This document shows positions 45,496 to 57,685 of a DNA stretch of 64,000 nt, piece by piece (position 1 is the stretch's first letter; each line of letters begins with the position of its first letter). The DNA comes from Melastoma dodecandrum (lineage: Eukaryota; Streptophyta; Magnoliopsida; Myrtales; Melastomataceae), in NCBI GenBank assembly GCA_029817715.1, contig JARUPY010000537.1, forward strand, positions 2,914,001 to 2,978,000. Direction: 5' to 3'. The notes beneath the pieces are model-generated. The model saw only the letters and a program-made list of their open reading frames with translations, searched no databases and was not told the DNA's origin. The position numbers and the translations under genes were made by a program.

Positions 45496-48410
45496 TTGAT
45501 GCTCCAGCCGGCCGCCAGCGTCGGCGGCGGCCTCATCGTTACATGGATCTCCGTCGTCGAGGCTAGCGCTGGCGGCGGCGGGAGGATCTCCTCTCTGATC
45601 GGCGGCGGCGGGGCCGGCGGAGGAGGAGGTTTCTGGTCTTCGACGGCCGGTTCCAATGTCGGTCTAGCCGTCGCCGTCACGGCCATGGCTGGGATCGCCT
45701 TGGCCGCTACCCTCGTCTACTCTCGTAGGTAAAGAACATCTCTCCGATCAAAAGAAGATGTTGGTTGTTTGATTCCTCGGTGCTGTTGTTGGTATTGATG
45801 TCGAATCGGTTTGAGAAGTAAACCCTAGTGGAATTCGGGAGAGGAGAGTGTGCTTGTGTGTGTACTTGTGTCTAGATGCTGACCGAGCAAAGGAAGGAAC
45901 AATCCTTAATGGGATCTTTAAGGAGAACCAATACATGTCTAATTCTTTAACATCGACGTCATTGTTGAGTAATTCTAGGTCATAGTCATCGTCGCGTAAT
46001 TCTGTAAGTAATTATGCTGTTTACTGGATTGGTTGTAGCAGAGAGATAAACAGAGTTTTAAATCCAATTGTAGGCTGAATTTGTGATGTTTAATTATCCA
46101 TGTTGGCATTTCCACTGCTCTCTGGTGATGATAATTGTGTTACTTAGTATTTTCTTGTCATGTATTTTGTTTCTGACATCATTGCGTGTGTACAAGACCA
46201 TGCTTTTTAATTCATTTTTCTTTATCAAATGCATACCTTTTTCTACCACACTAGCCAGGATAGGTTGATGTGATGTGATGTGAATTCTCCTTTCATTTTC
46301 TTGTTTTTTTTCTGACTCTCACAATCGGTTTTCCTCTTTCGGAGGAAGTCTGAAATCTCCCTGGTCACGTTGAAGAAGAAAACATGCCCTCTTGCCTAAA
46401 CAGTGGAGGAGTCTGTTTGGACAAGATGGTAAACTCTCTGATGGTGGTGTTAGGTTTTTGAAGAAAGTTCGAAACGGAGTAAGACATCAGTCTTACACTA
46501 AGTTAGTGATCGATATATTTAAGAGTATTTTTCATGGCAGTTGATGCATCTTATTTTTGGTTTAGGGAGTTGATCCGAGTATAAGAGCGGAAGTTTGGCC
46601 ATTTCTACTTGGAGTGTGAGTATTTATTCTGTGTTTCTCCTGGTGATAATTCTCTGCAGTTCTTCTTGGTAGTTCTGGATTGCCTTTCTAGAGTGCTTTT
46701 CTTGTTATAGAAAAGGGATTCATTCTTCCTTTATGATTACAAGCCTTTGGAACGATAATCATCTCCCCTAGCCGATTAAGGCAAATATTTTGCTATTAGG
46801 CCTTGAACTGTTAATGTAGTTTATCATAGAAGCACTTTTTCCTGCTCAATGCTTGCCCTTTGATCGATTGATCTGAAACTCAGTGTAGATGGTAAATTAG
46901 TATAATTAGAGGTACTGTTGAAGTGGATCCATTAACAGCGGAGTTAAACACTGTTAGAAGGTGTGGCTATCCCCAAAATATAGTACGTAAATCACAATGT
47001 GGGTGAAATTCCTTCGAAACATTTTCACATAATGAACAACCCATGATACAATCAAACTTCAAAAGATGCAGTGTCATTATCGGAGACACTGTGTCCATTT
47101 CCTTCCAGATTGGCCACCAAATTCAAAATGGTGAGGCTTTACAAAGCTTCTACTCAATGAATTCAGGTAATTTCGAAGACCAAGGTTCTGCTAGATCTAT
47201 TCAACCATTATTTTGGAATAACTATGAGGAGTTCGCCTAGTTGTCGGGACCAGTGAGGATAGTAAGATAGTTTGATGATAAACTTAGCATCTCTTGTAAC
47301 TCTTTATGTGACTTCCTGCTAGTATTTTGAGAGCGTGGCTTCCGAAATTTTAATAATGGGTTATCTCCTTGTGAAACTGCTGCCCAGTAACTTATGATAT
47401 CACCGTGCCATATGTATCTTCTTAGGTTTTCATATGAATCTTTACACAGTTTGTAAATCAGATAAATTAAACTATGAGAACATTAGGCAAACTGCATCTT
47501 CCTTCGTGAGTACAAAGTAACAAACTTAATATCCTTTTTTGGGTTTTTTTTTTTGGGGGGGGGGTTGCTCAACCCAGTTCACTGAGCCCCTACTTAGTCT
47601 TAATTCTTGCAATTTGAGATGAGTGGAGTTCAAAGTCGTAATCAAATAAGATACAAGGAAAGCATTGGGCAATGTTTACCATGATCATGGGAATGTCATT
47701 GCTTTTTAAATCAGTATGAGAACCCAATCCCCTTTGCTCTGCTTCTTCCACTTTTCTGTGTCAAACTTTAGCTGGTATGCTGGTATGCTTATCTAATTCA
47801 TCTCCCTTACTACTCTTATATTGGAGAGAAGATGTCCAGACCCTGGGCTTGTCATCCGTAGTTTATCTCTTTTATTTTCCTTTTTTTTGTGTTGATTTGG
47901 ATTGTTGAATCTATTCGCCCATATAATTTTCTTGGGCTTCTTTGGTTGTGCTGTTGTGCTATGAGATCCTCCAGTCCTCCAATACAGTATGCAATGACAA
48001 CTGGAGTAAGGATTCGGTCCTTCAGTGTGCCAACACGGGGCCTGCAGCTGTGGCAGACATACCTGGAGATCACAAATTGGATACTTCGGTGAATAATACA
48101 GGGGAGCATTTGCAAAAGAATAGGAATCAGGATTTTCAGAGAGAAGATATGATGGTGGAAAGAAATATGGAGAAGCCTGAAAATCTGGCATGTCAACCTG
48201 TAAGTACAGGTACTGATATGGCATGTGGACTAAAAGAAAGTGTGAGGCAACTCACGCTCCTCATATGGTGGTGCGGAAAGAACACGAATGACAAACTTAA
48301 AGCTAAATCAACCGAATGCTATTGTCTCACCACTATTCTACATTTACATGCTATTATACTAACTAATAATGTCGAGTTCTTCTATTTGTAACTATTCAAA
48401 TGAATTTAAA
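45496..48410 (+). pseudogene. TBC/Rab-GAP gene fragment, copy 2 (exons 1-3 plus part of exon 5)
   Basis: Exon 1, 45496-45724, encodes a Gly-rich N-terminus and one hydrophobic segment, NVGLAVAVTAMAGIALAATL. Donor is TCTC|GTAGGT. Exon 2, 46345-46478, gives SLKSPWSR, then TGA at 46371-46373, then RRKHALLPKQWRSLF and LSDGGVRFLKKVRNG. Exon 3, 46566-46615, gives GVDPSIRAEVWPFLLGV. These are the N-terminal motifs of plant TBC-domain proteins that stimulate Rab GTP hydrolysis. Intron sequence then joins at 47955 straight into the middle of exon 5 (YEILQSSNTVCNDNW), skipping exon 4 found in copies 1 and 3. The catalytic TBC domain is missing. Exon order and phases otherwise work, so this is the gene's own 5' end, not a processed copy. 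Confidence 0.78.
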
Positions 48411-48680
48411 TAAGGCTAGCAGTTTAATGGACATTGTACTGCGGTAGACTAAATATATCTATACAAAATATGTACAATAACTTTCCAAGAAAGAATAGTG
48501 TATATCACTCAAAAGGTTTCGACCATAAACTATCAATAGAGGGTCCTGACTACCAGGACTCGAAGCAAAGGTACTGCAGTAGCAAAGGCTCCTCCTCTTG
48601 CCAATGCTTATATTTCTGCAACCTCAACCTATCCGGAACCTTCTATTGAGGCATCTACCCCTACTAGGGAAGGAGCTTGG
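48411..48680 (-). repeat. Inverted piece of the dispersed spacer module
   Basis: After AGTTTAATGGACATTGTACTGC (direct, as in copies 1 and 3), 48440-48680 is the reverse complement of about 5210-5455 / 60130-60345. It contains CCTCTTGCCAATGCTTATAT and GAGGCATCTACCCCTACTAG. Confidence 0.75.
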
Positions 48681-48998
48681 CGCACGTGAATCAATTCCGT
48701 TAAAAAGTTTGATGACTCCTAAAAAGCATTTTACATATATTTTTTAAATACATATTTTTTTATTCTTCGATATAAACTTGAAAGGGTGCTAATAACGAGT
48801 TGTGAAGCCAAGATAATATAATAGCAAGACCGAATGGGGGAGAGAAAAGGGGATTGACATGTAAACAACAGTCTCTTCGCATCCTTCACCAATTATTGTC
48901 CAACACAAATCAAAATTGCTAGTCAAATTTTTGGATGTAACACCACTCATTTGACCAAAACATGTGTATCATTCCTCTGCTCCATCAACCGTCATATG

Positions 48999-51900
48999 TC
49001 AATTCGTGGGATGAGTCGGAGGTGGGAATGCCAATATTCCCCCCTTCCTGCATTTCTCCGTCAACAGCAGACACCCAGAAATACTGAGATGTTCAAGGGA
49101 GTCAGGGAGTCCGTCCTTCGGCAACCACTTCATCCTCTTACAATTATAAATATCCAAAGATTGAAGGGAGGTGAGGTGGTGTCTGAGTCCCCCACCCACC
49201 CTCTCCAACTTCTCCATTTCCCCAATAGTCAATCTCAATAGGGATGAAGGGAGGAGACGACTCCAGTCTGAATCTGGAGGAGGAGGAAACACTTTCATCT
49301 CATCCGCGCATGTCATCTCACCCGCAATCCTCAAATTTTGTAAGGCCATGAGGCCCCTTAACCCCCACTCCTCAATTGGTTGACTCAGATATTTGCATCT
49401 TGAAATACGAAGTGATTCCAGATATGGAGGCAAACCTTCTCTAGGCAAGCTCGTGATGCCTTCGCAGGTCAAAATGGATAGTTCCTTGAGGGAGGTGAGA
49501 CGATGCATGACTTGAGGCAAATAATTCACATTTGGACAACTGCCAAGCAGAAAACTGGACAGGTTGCAGGGCAGATCAGGGAAGCTCGTGATGCCTTGGC
49601 AGTTCTTAATAAATAGTTCCTTGAGGGAGGTGAGGCAGTGCATGTCTTGAGGCAATGACTTCACTTGTGGACAATTGTCAAGCTCAAAACGGGACAGGTT
49701 GCAGGGGAGTGCAGGGAATATGTCAATCTCTAATTCTGGGCAATCATGGAGGAAAAGGTCGGAGAGGGCGGACAGGTGTTGCAGTCTGTCAGTCAAAGTC
49801 GTGAGGCTTCTGCAAGAAATAATTTTCAATTCCCGTAGAGACCGAGAGACGGAACTACCTTCAGAAGCTACATCCTTTATCGACACGAGTCCCTGGAGAT
49901 CCCATAGGGTAAGCTCCTCAAGAGAATCCAGAACTTCAAATAGAGACTGCGGTAGGCTCTGACAATTGTAAAGACCAAGCTTTCTCAACGAAACAGGCAG
50001 TCCCTTGCTTGGGAAGGAAGAGAGACTTTCGCAAATACTAATAATCATCTCTTTCAGAGATGTAAGCCCAGATAAATCCTCAGGCCGCTTCACTATATAT
50101 CCACAACCACTTATTTCTCGTTGCTTTAGCTTAGGAGGCAGTAGTTCCCATCCATCCCTGGCTACGAATGACTTAAATTGAGGACAATCATCGATCCACA
50201 TCTCTTCCAGTGAAACTCAAGAGGTCTGGAATCTCCTGTCAAAGTGAACCAGTTGGGGAATGTTTTTAATTTCCATCTTGGTCATGGATGTAAGGCCAGC
50301 AAGACAATTCAACATTTCCCCATGACAACCATCAATATCAATCTTAACCAGAGATGGAAGGCTAAGACTGCACCCTCCTTTCAGTTTGGGACAATTAAAC
50401 ACCTGCAATTGGCGGAGACGGAACGATCTCTTTCATTGTCTCCATGGAACAACCACTTCTCAAAAGATTTCATTTGTTTGAAGCTCAAACTCCTCAGTGA
50501 CTGAAAAGATGGCTTTTCGGTCCCGTAAAACTCGATACCTATCGAAGAGACTGAATCAAGACCGCTTATGTCCAAACTTTCAAGGGAGGGATGTTGTCCC
50601 AAGGGAGGTAGCGAATCTACACTTCCACGGTCTGAAAGGGTTATCCTAACGATATATTTCAAATGGAGAGGATTATCAAACCAGGATGGGAATCATTTCG
50701 CCCCATAGCCACGTATGGTGAGGGACTTGATATTTTCTGAAGGTTGCAGATGTTGGAGGAGCTTGAATTGATGGTCATTTTCCCTTGAAACTCCAGAACA
50801 ATATCCCCAATCGAGGCTTAAGTCCAGAACCCCTTCCTTTCCAGGTAGATTAGCAACGCTTGCATCCTTAACGTCATCTACGTCAATCAGATTACGTATG
50901 TGCAACCCTCCCTGAAGGCACTTGAGGGTTCCCAATTGCTTCAAGTCTCGACCGACATCTTTACCTACAATAAAGTCGGATAGTATTTCGAGATTGGTCA
51001 GATCACTGATACGTGGCGGCATCTTCAACAAACTATATGTGCCTGTTATGTCGAGGTGGAGAAGACTGGTCAGCCTGTGGATGTTCTCCGGCAACTCCTT
51101 GAGCAAACGACAGTTTTGAAGTAGTAGAGATTGTAACTCGACCAAGTCACATATTGACTCTGGCAGCACTTGTATTGTTGTGTGAGAAAGATCGATGGAA
51201 CGTAAAAGCTTCAACTCTCCAATTCGGTCAGAGAGCTCGCTGACTCGAAAGCCACATAACGACAACATCCTCAGATTCTTCATATTGATTATCAAGTCAC
51301 ACATCACCTCTCCCGAGACGTAGACATTTGGCACGTCGTATGTTGAAATTTGGAAAGCCGAAAACGTTCTTAACTTCTTCATTTGGCGGTAGACGTCAAA
51401 TCTCTTCGAATTAAGGTTTTCATAATGTTGTGCGACCATTGAAGCATGGCGCACTTTGCCCGGTGACTTCCCATGACAGCTGGAGCCATCTTTATACTCA
51501 TCGGTGCAGAAATATGAGCCATCATCAATCGACTTTGCGAGGTCATTGACCAAATCGTGGATCGAATAATAAGACTCATCATCCCTTACTTTCTGAAAAA
51601 GAGAGACGGCTTCTAACCATCGGAGATTTTCCATCCCCACTTTTTGGTATGTTTGGCCGGTCCCTTTTTGAAGCAAACCATGTATGATCCACAGTCGAAT
51701 TACCTCGTCCTGGTCGAATATGTAATTCTTAGGGAATACCGCGCAAGCCATGAAGCACCTCCTCAAGTGGACGGGGAGGTGGAGGTAACTTAGCTTCAAT
51801 GCAGGTGGAATGTTTCCCTCTTTGCTCCAAATATCGTGAGTTAACAATCCCTTCCATTCCTTCTCATCAATTTTGAAGCGAAGAAGTCTTCCGATCGTCT

Positions 51901-53014
51901 TTACAGAAAGAGGCAACCCCTTACATTTTTCAGCTAATTGAACTGCAATGTCCCGAAGAAGAGGGTGTTGTTCAAAGTTTTTCTCGCCGAGAGAGTGATA
52001 GGCGAGCAAAGATACACAATTCTCCAATGGCAGCAAGTCCAACCTCATCGCATGAGTGTCTCCGACAGATTTGGCGACGTCGAGGTTTCTTGTAGTGAGC
52101 AATATCCTACTTCCTTTACTTCCAGAATATAGGGGCTTGACCAGTGATTCGAGATCATTATAGTCGTCGTTCCAAACGTCATCCAACACAATGAGGAACT
52201 TCTTTCCGGAAATTTTTTCCCGGAGAGAGTTCTGGAGCTGATTCAGATCCATTCCCACACTGGATGAAGACGGCACAAAGTGGTCCAGGATGCTTTTCGT
52301 GATGGCGGCCTTGTCAAAGACGTTAGAAACCCAAGCCCAGGCTTTGACTTCAAAACCTGCTTTGTGGTACAGCTCCTGTGCCAGGGTAGTTTTACCGAGT
52401 CCGCCCATCCCCACAATCGAAACGACGGTAAAGGGTCGGAAGGAGTCGCTGGTTTCTTCGGATCTGGTCAAACGAGCAAGCAGCTCCTCCATTTTCTTCT
52501 CCCGGCCCACGAACTTGGGCTCGGGCAAGGAAGTGGTGATGAAACGTGGCAGGTCATTGTGAGACATGCTCCTCAAATTCTGCACTAATCCGAGGATGGG
52601 AATGCTGCTACAGATTTCTTCTAATCTTCGGCCCACCTCCTCAATCTCGTTGGCCATGTGATGATCCGAGATCAGGGTGTGCGGGCTGAACCGAGAGCAA
52701 CAAGAGATCAGGCAGTAAGGAAGTTTAGTCGACCGTGACAAGGCCTGCACCTTTGGTGCCTCCCGCTTGGCCTCAACAGAGAACTCCTCGAGCAGATCTT
52801 CCATGTCGAAGGTAACATCCCTGAGGTCAGAGAGCCACGTGGCTGTAGCAGCGTCCCCGTTCAACTGCTTTTCCTCGGCAGAATCCAGCACGGCTTGTAT
52901 GGTACGAAGCTTCACACCCCATGTCTTGAGCTTGTCAGAGATTCCATTGATCCGGGCATACTCCTCGAGGAGGTGAGAACCGATCAGGTTGAGGACAGGG
53001 GAAAGGAAATCCAT
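48999..53014 (-). pseudogene. CNL resistance gene D, near-complete, two stops and one frameshift
   Basis: Start at 53012-53014 (MDFLSPVLNLIGSHLLEEYA); an upstream in-frame ATG at 53113 is less likely. From the start: coiled coil with FDMEDLLEEF (about 1-120), P-loop GMGGLGKTTLAQ (about 205), RNBS-A VKAWAWVSN, kinase-2 KKFLIVLDDVWND (about 275), RNBS-B GSRILLTTRN, GLPL CKGLPLSVK (about 365), RNBS-D CFMACAVFPK, and IHDLVNDLAKSI (about 486) where C has MHD. LRRs follow. TGA at 50693-50695 (CGA in C) ends the frame after 773 codons. A small deletion near 50420 and TGA at 50217-50219 (TGG in C) break the LRR further. The last part, 48999-50201, ends out of frame in ILAFPPPTHPTN. All NB-ARC motifs are intact, so a truncated CC-NB-ARC-short-LRR protein is possible. 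Confidence 0.93.
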
Positions 53015-54729
53015 TCGGCTTCTTCTTTTCTTTTTTTGGAGAGGAAGGCTTGTTTTAGTCATTCGAATGCTGGGAGGAAATAATCGTTTCAATAAAAAGG
53101 GAGTCACCGTCAAGAGTTCACTTTATATTATTCTTTTCTTTTTTAATACGTCTTTCTTGTTTTTGGGCAAAGAATTTGTGCCTACCCTTTCTTATTGGAA
53201 AACACTCAATTATTCCAAGGCACTTTATGGTCCTTTCCTTTTTTATTTATTTTAAAATTTTATATTAAAATGAAAATTTCAAAACACTTCAATCTTCCCA
53301 ACATGTGAAAACATGTAATCATAATTTTTTACATCAATAAAAAGGGAGTCACTACTTTATATTATTCTTTGCTTTTTCCATACGACTTTCATGTTTTTGG
53401 GTAAAGAATTTGTGCCCATCTGGACAACACTCAATGATTCGAGAGAATCATCTTTTTCCAAGGCACTTTATGCTCCTTTTCCTTTTTTATTTTATTTTTA
53501 CAATTTTGTTCTAAAATGAAAATTTTAAAACACTTTAATTTTACAAAAATTATATTCATAATTTTTTGCATCAAATTAATTTCATAATCTAATCAAGTTC
53601 CAATATTTTCTTATCAAGAAAAAAATTAGAGATAGCGAAGAAAATCTCTCAAGCCGCTGTGTTGTTAGTTAGTAGATGATGATGTATAATACGCCAGTTT
53701 TGAGCTACCATTCATTCGGTCCAATGTCGACCGATCTTGTAACTATGATACAGGGCGCAATGTCTGACTCGATTAATTCAAGAATAACAACAGGTATCGC
53801 GACTTGCTTCGTGATATCCCTTATGTTGTAACACCAAATACTATAACTATGAAAAGAAGGACATGGTCTGGAAAAAGGAATTGAGGCATCATCATCTTTG
53901 AAACTCCTCCTTAGTCATGTATGGAGGAGTAACTGTACGTGTTCCTATTATGAAAACCAAACTTCACCCTACTTAATCTCGCTCAATAAAGCTCTAGGTT
54001 TTGAGATCGTGACGAAGACGACATCTAAAAGGCTTATAGTCAAGTTTTTTATTGAGGTACATTAAAACACCTCCGTTCGGTTACTATGATCTTGATTTGG
54101 ATTAATTTCCGTACATAAGACACTTCTAAAACAATTTTTTCTAAAACGATCTTTAGTCATTGCTCTCTTAGCATGTGCAATGGTAATGTTTAACCGTAGG
54201 ACTATATAATATGTGCAAAATAAGCATTTAAAAATTCTAGAAAAACTTAAATTAAAAAATTAAATATTTGTTACAATATTATAACGACGATAGTTGCTTT
54301 TCTGTAAGTACCAACAAATAATTAAGCTGACAGCTGCCCTGCACATACTATTGTGTACTAATTTTTTGGATTTTTCAGTAAAAATTTACTATAATTTGAG
54401 GGTTTTTAATGATTACGTACAATGTACTTAATTTTGGATTATTTTAGTACAAACGCACTAAAATTTGGGGATTTTTACTAAACATACTCTGTAGTAAGTT
54501 TTATTTATTTAGTTTTTAGTACAAATGTACTAAAATTTTAATATTTTTAGTATATGTCCTCAATTTTATATATTGAAGGACCTTTAGGCTTAGTAATTAT
54601 TACTACTAAAGTGCAGGCATTTATTGAATTTCGAGTAATGAGCCGGTAAAATGCACTAAATTTGAACGTTGCTTCTTAGTAATGTACTAAACAGTGATAC
54701 GTACAAGTTTAGTACTAAATTGTTAAAAG
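53015..54729. repeat. 5' flank of CNL D with an internal duplication
   Basis: Duplicate of the CNL C flank. In addition, about 53090-53200 recurs at 53335-53440 (AAAAAGGGAGTCAC, TTTTTGGG-AAAGAATTTGTGCC), an internal direct repeat that C lacks. No gene. Confidence 0.7.
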
Positions 54730-55740
54730 AACTGAGCCAAGCAAGTACATGCGCATACAAGAACTCTTCTCCGGATGTAGATTAAAAATGTAAGAGCGCA
54801 TACAAGAACGCTGTGGTATGGACGACACGAGGATCTGGGCCCGCTCCCCAAGACCCAACCGATCGACGTCACGACTCGAGCGTCAGACGCTGCGGGAGGG
54901 AATTGGGTGATCTCTCCCTGGGTTCCTAACTGGGCCTGTTCGAGCCCCCGCCGACCGTTTCTGTTTTCCTAAGAGACGGCGGGCTAAAGGCGGAGCATGA
55001 TCCGAAGAAGGAACTTTCCGGAGGAATCCGGAGCGGCTCGTGTCGTCAGTCCCTCATCCAAAATGGCTCTGTAAAAAAAGGTTGTTGTTGCTTTACCTAT
55101 GTAAACTACTACGGAGTCGCCACCGACTTATTTTGAAGCTGTTTAAGTCGAAAAAACAGTTGCTTCGGGGATTCCTATTTATTAACTCTTACATTCTAAC
55201 ATGCGAAAAGGTGGCGTTTGCTTCAAAAGTTTGCTTTTGGTTCACGGGTGTTGGACCCGATTCGGGCATGACTCCGGACTTGTGTCAATGTTTTATGGGC
55301 TTTGGACCCGATTCGAGCTTTTTGGGCCCGAACTCATGTGTGTTTGGCAAACATCATGCGACGATAAACCGATGGGCCTAAGGCATGCGGACAAGCACAA
55401 ACAATTATTGAGATCAAAGGGAGCGGGGAAGGGTGGTGATCGTAGGCCTATGCACTTGGGCCGACGACCTGTTACATGTGGAAATAAAAAAAACGGGAGG
55501 CCCGCACCTCCCTCATGTACCTGAGGGCCGCCGGGATGGCTATACATCGGTCGGGCAAGTTAGTTGAGGCCGCTTTCGAGATGAGTTTCCACCACGGGTT
55601 TCCTCGCGAGCCTCCAAGCTTCGAAATTCGTTTTGTCAAACTCCCGTGAAGCTCGATTGATTTTCATGTAAATCAAACTAGAATGCGATGGCCAGAAAAT
55701 TCTAATTAATTTGAAACAATTAAAATTAACTATTGTAAGT
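54730..55740. other. Unassigned, more GC-rich, possible LTR-element DNA
   Basis: Contains GGAGTCGCCACCGACTTATTTTGAAGC and repeated TTGGACCCGATTCGGGC phrases, reminiscent of plant Ty3-type LTR/leader DNA. I find no paired LTR, PBS or domain. The open frames at 55040-55524 look non-coding. Confidence 0.35.
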
Positions 55741-55755
55741 CGGAGTGAGACTTAC

Positions 55756-55971
55756 GGGGCGTTATGTGGCCTGTTGATGTCGATCTTCCGTGGTGTTGGA
55801 AGATAACGGGGCGTTGTGTGGCCCATTGATATTGATCTTCAATGATGTTGAAAATGGATGTCTGGGGCGTTGTGTAGCCCGTTGATGTCGATTTTCCGTG
55901 ATGTCGGAAGATAACGGGGCGTTGTGTGGCCCGTTGATATTGATCTTCGGTGATGTCGAAAATGGATGTCC
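55756..55971. repeat. Higher-order tandem repeat, 2 x 108 bp (alternating 52- and 56-bp monomers)
   Basis: Four monomers each start GGGGCGTT-TGTGGCC. Monomers 1 and 3 (55756-55807 and 55864-55915) are 52 bp and end GGAAGATAAC. Monomers 2 and 4 (55808-55863 and 55916-55971) are 56 bp and end GAAAATGGATGTC. Like monomers match better than neighbours, so a 108-bp dimer was duplicated. Confidence 0.9.
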
Positions 55972-57400
55972 CTTGTAATGATTTCCTCGTTGTTTTACAT
56001 GCAAAACAAAGGAAAGAAGAGAGAGGAGTTTGAATGAAATTCAATCGAATTAGATAAGTAAGGTATGACTTACCGTTTGATGATGAGGAATCGTGTCAAC
56101 TTGTGATCTTTCGAGAAATCCTCAAATAAATAGCTTGAGAGGTTCCATGTCCGGTCCGTTGATTCATACATGTTATGAATCCTACGAGAGTGAAAGCATA
56201 TCGAAAGTACAATGTTCGAAATATATGACCAAAGAGACAAACGTAGGTAGTTATGCCATCGAAAGAAATGTTTGGCCAATCTTCGAACGTTTACTTGAAT
56301 TGTGACAAATGGACGATAATTAAAAAATTCATAACTTGCCGTAAACTTCTCCAAAATTTATGAAATTTTACCAGAAAATAGAAAACTTAAATATAATCCA
56401 TGATGTAAAAATTTAGAAAAAAATAACATGTGATGTGCTTCCAGTAAGGCAAAGAGTGGGGCCGTTCAAACTGGACATGTTCCAGTCTGACAGCTTACAG
56501 GGGTGAGATTGACCCCCGTTGACCGTGTGCTGAACTTGTTCAAAATGAGAAATATAAATCATGAAAGTTATATGAGCAAGTTATGCCTTCTGATGCATAG
56601 ACTACTCATTCTGCCGCTGGAAGGCAAGAGGCAAGGGAGGGCTTTGTCTTCCCTGAATTATTAGACCAACTAGATGGAGCTTAATGTAAAAACTCAAAAG
56701 AGGAAAGTTGTGGAAAACTGAAATATGGTTATGGAAACATAAATTTCATAAACTTCCAATACGTGGTTTGAAAACTACAAATTTTTCTTTACAGAAGTAT
56801 TTGTCTTCTGCAGGGTGCAATGACATTTTGTGTTCACTGCGTTCCACTAACAATTTGACCAGGTTTTGTTGCTTGAATGAAAATTGTCAAAACATGAAAG
56901 CTTTAGGCCACTAACAGAGACATCTGATGCAATAATTTTTAGGTAAAATAGAGCTTTGGTGTTAAAGTTATGTCAAGAAAACCGAATCAGCCTTCCTGCT
57001 CGTGTGTAGACAGAGGCTAAATCACAGTCCAACTTTGATGGACAAAAACCCAACTGAAGAGACCTCAAATAGAAAGTGATACCGAGTAGTTTCATGTAGA
57101 TCCAAGCTGTACAGACAAAGTTATATCCAACGGAGTGTAACTGCCACATCGTAAATGCACGAAACAGGTCAGTTTTATTCTCCGGCGTTCAAAAGGGAAA
57201 AGCACTAGCAAAATGTGCTTGTTTAGAAAACTTTTCAACAGAGAAGTTGTTCTCCATTAAGAAAGAACGCTAAAGAGTCAAAAATCAGCTCAATCCATAT
57301 ACTGAGAGAAGAGTTATGCATAAATTACGAAGTAATGACAGCAGCGAAGTTCCAGCACACGTATATCCCAAGAATCAGTCATAACTTAGGCTATACATGC
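55972..57400. other. Gene-free, unassigned interval
   Basis: No supportable gene and no match elsewhere in the window. Short open frames near 56093-56354 and 56708-56914 have no recognisable motif. Confidence 0.45.
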
Positions 57401-57685
57401 TCAATTTAGACACATAACTATCCACACGACTAGAAGAGAGAAAGGAAGAGAATGGACCTGACTAGGCTCGATTCTGTTGCTGGACGGAAGAGCAGCGGCC
57501 CCCAGGAACGGACTGCCGACGACGTACTTGGGGGAATGTTTGATCTTCGGAAGGTTTTTCTTGTTGTTCTTCCGGGAAGGTCTCCGCTCCCTCCTCCTTT
57601 TCTTCCTTCTCCCCTTCTTCTTCAACTTTGGCACCGAAGAAGCATGTAGCACTTGGCCATGGGTGCCATCATGTGCCTTCCTCAT
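57401..57685 (-). other. Unrecognised Lys/Arg-rich open frame (94 codons)
   Basis: The frame has a basic block, KLKKKGRRKKRRRERRPSR, then KHSPKYVVGSPFLGAAALPS and a hydrophobic end, LPFSLLVVWIVMCLN. I do not recognise it. The plus strand is open too. It may be chance coding in a GC-richer insert. No promoter or intron evidence. Confidence 0.25.

Noticed and set aside
45378..45686. Pro-rich minus-strand frame
   Set aside because: Mirror of the Gly-rich exon 1 of TBC copy 2, which has matching splice sites and family motifs.
47555..47580. T-run followed by G-run
   Set aside because: Simple homopolymer, likely slippage or assembly noise; no G-quadruplex spacing.
47790..48224. Minus-strand frame opposite TBC copy 2 (same at 58914-59332)
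   Set aside because: Antisense of the TBC exon; no independent support.
55293..55547. 84-codon minus-strand frame
   Set aside because: No motif, no start context, and open frames on the opposite strand too; likely chance in GC-richer DNA.
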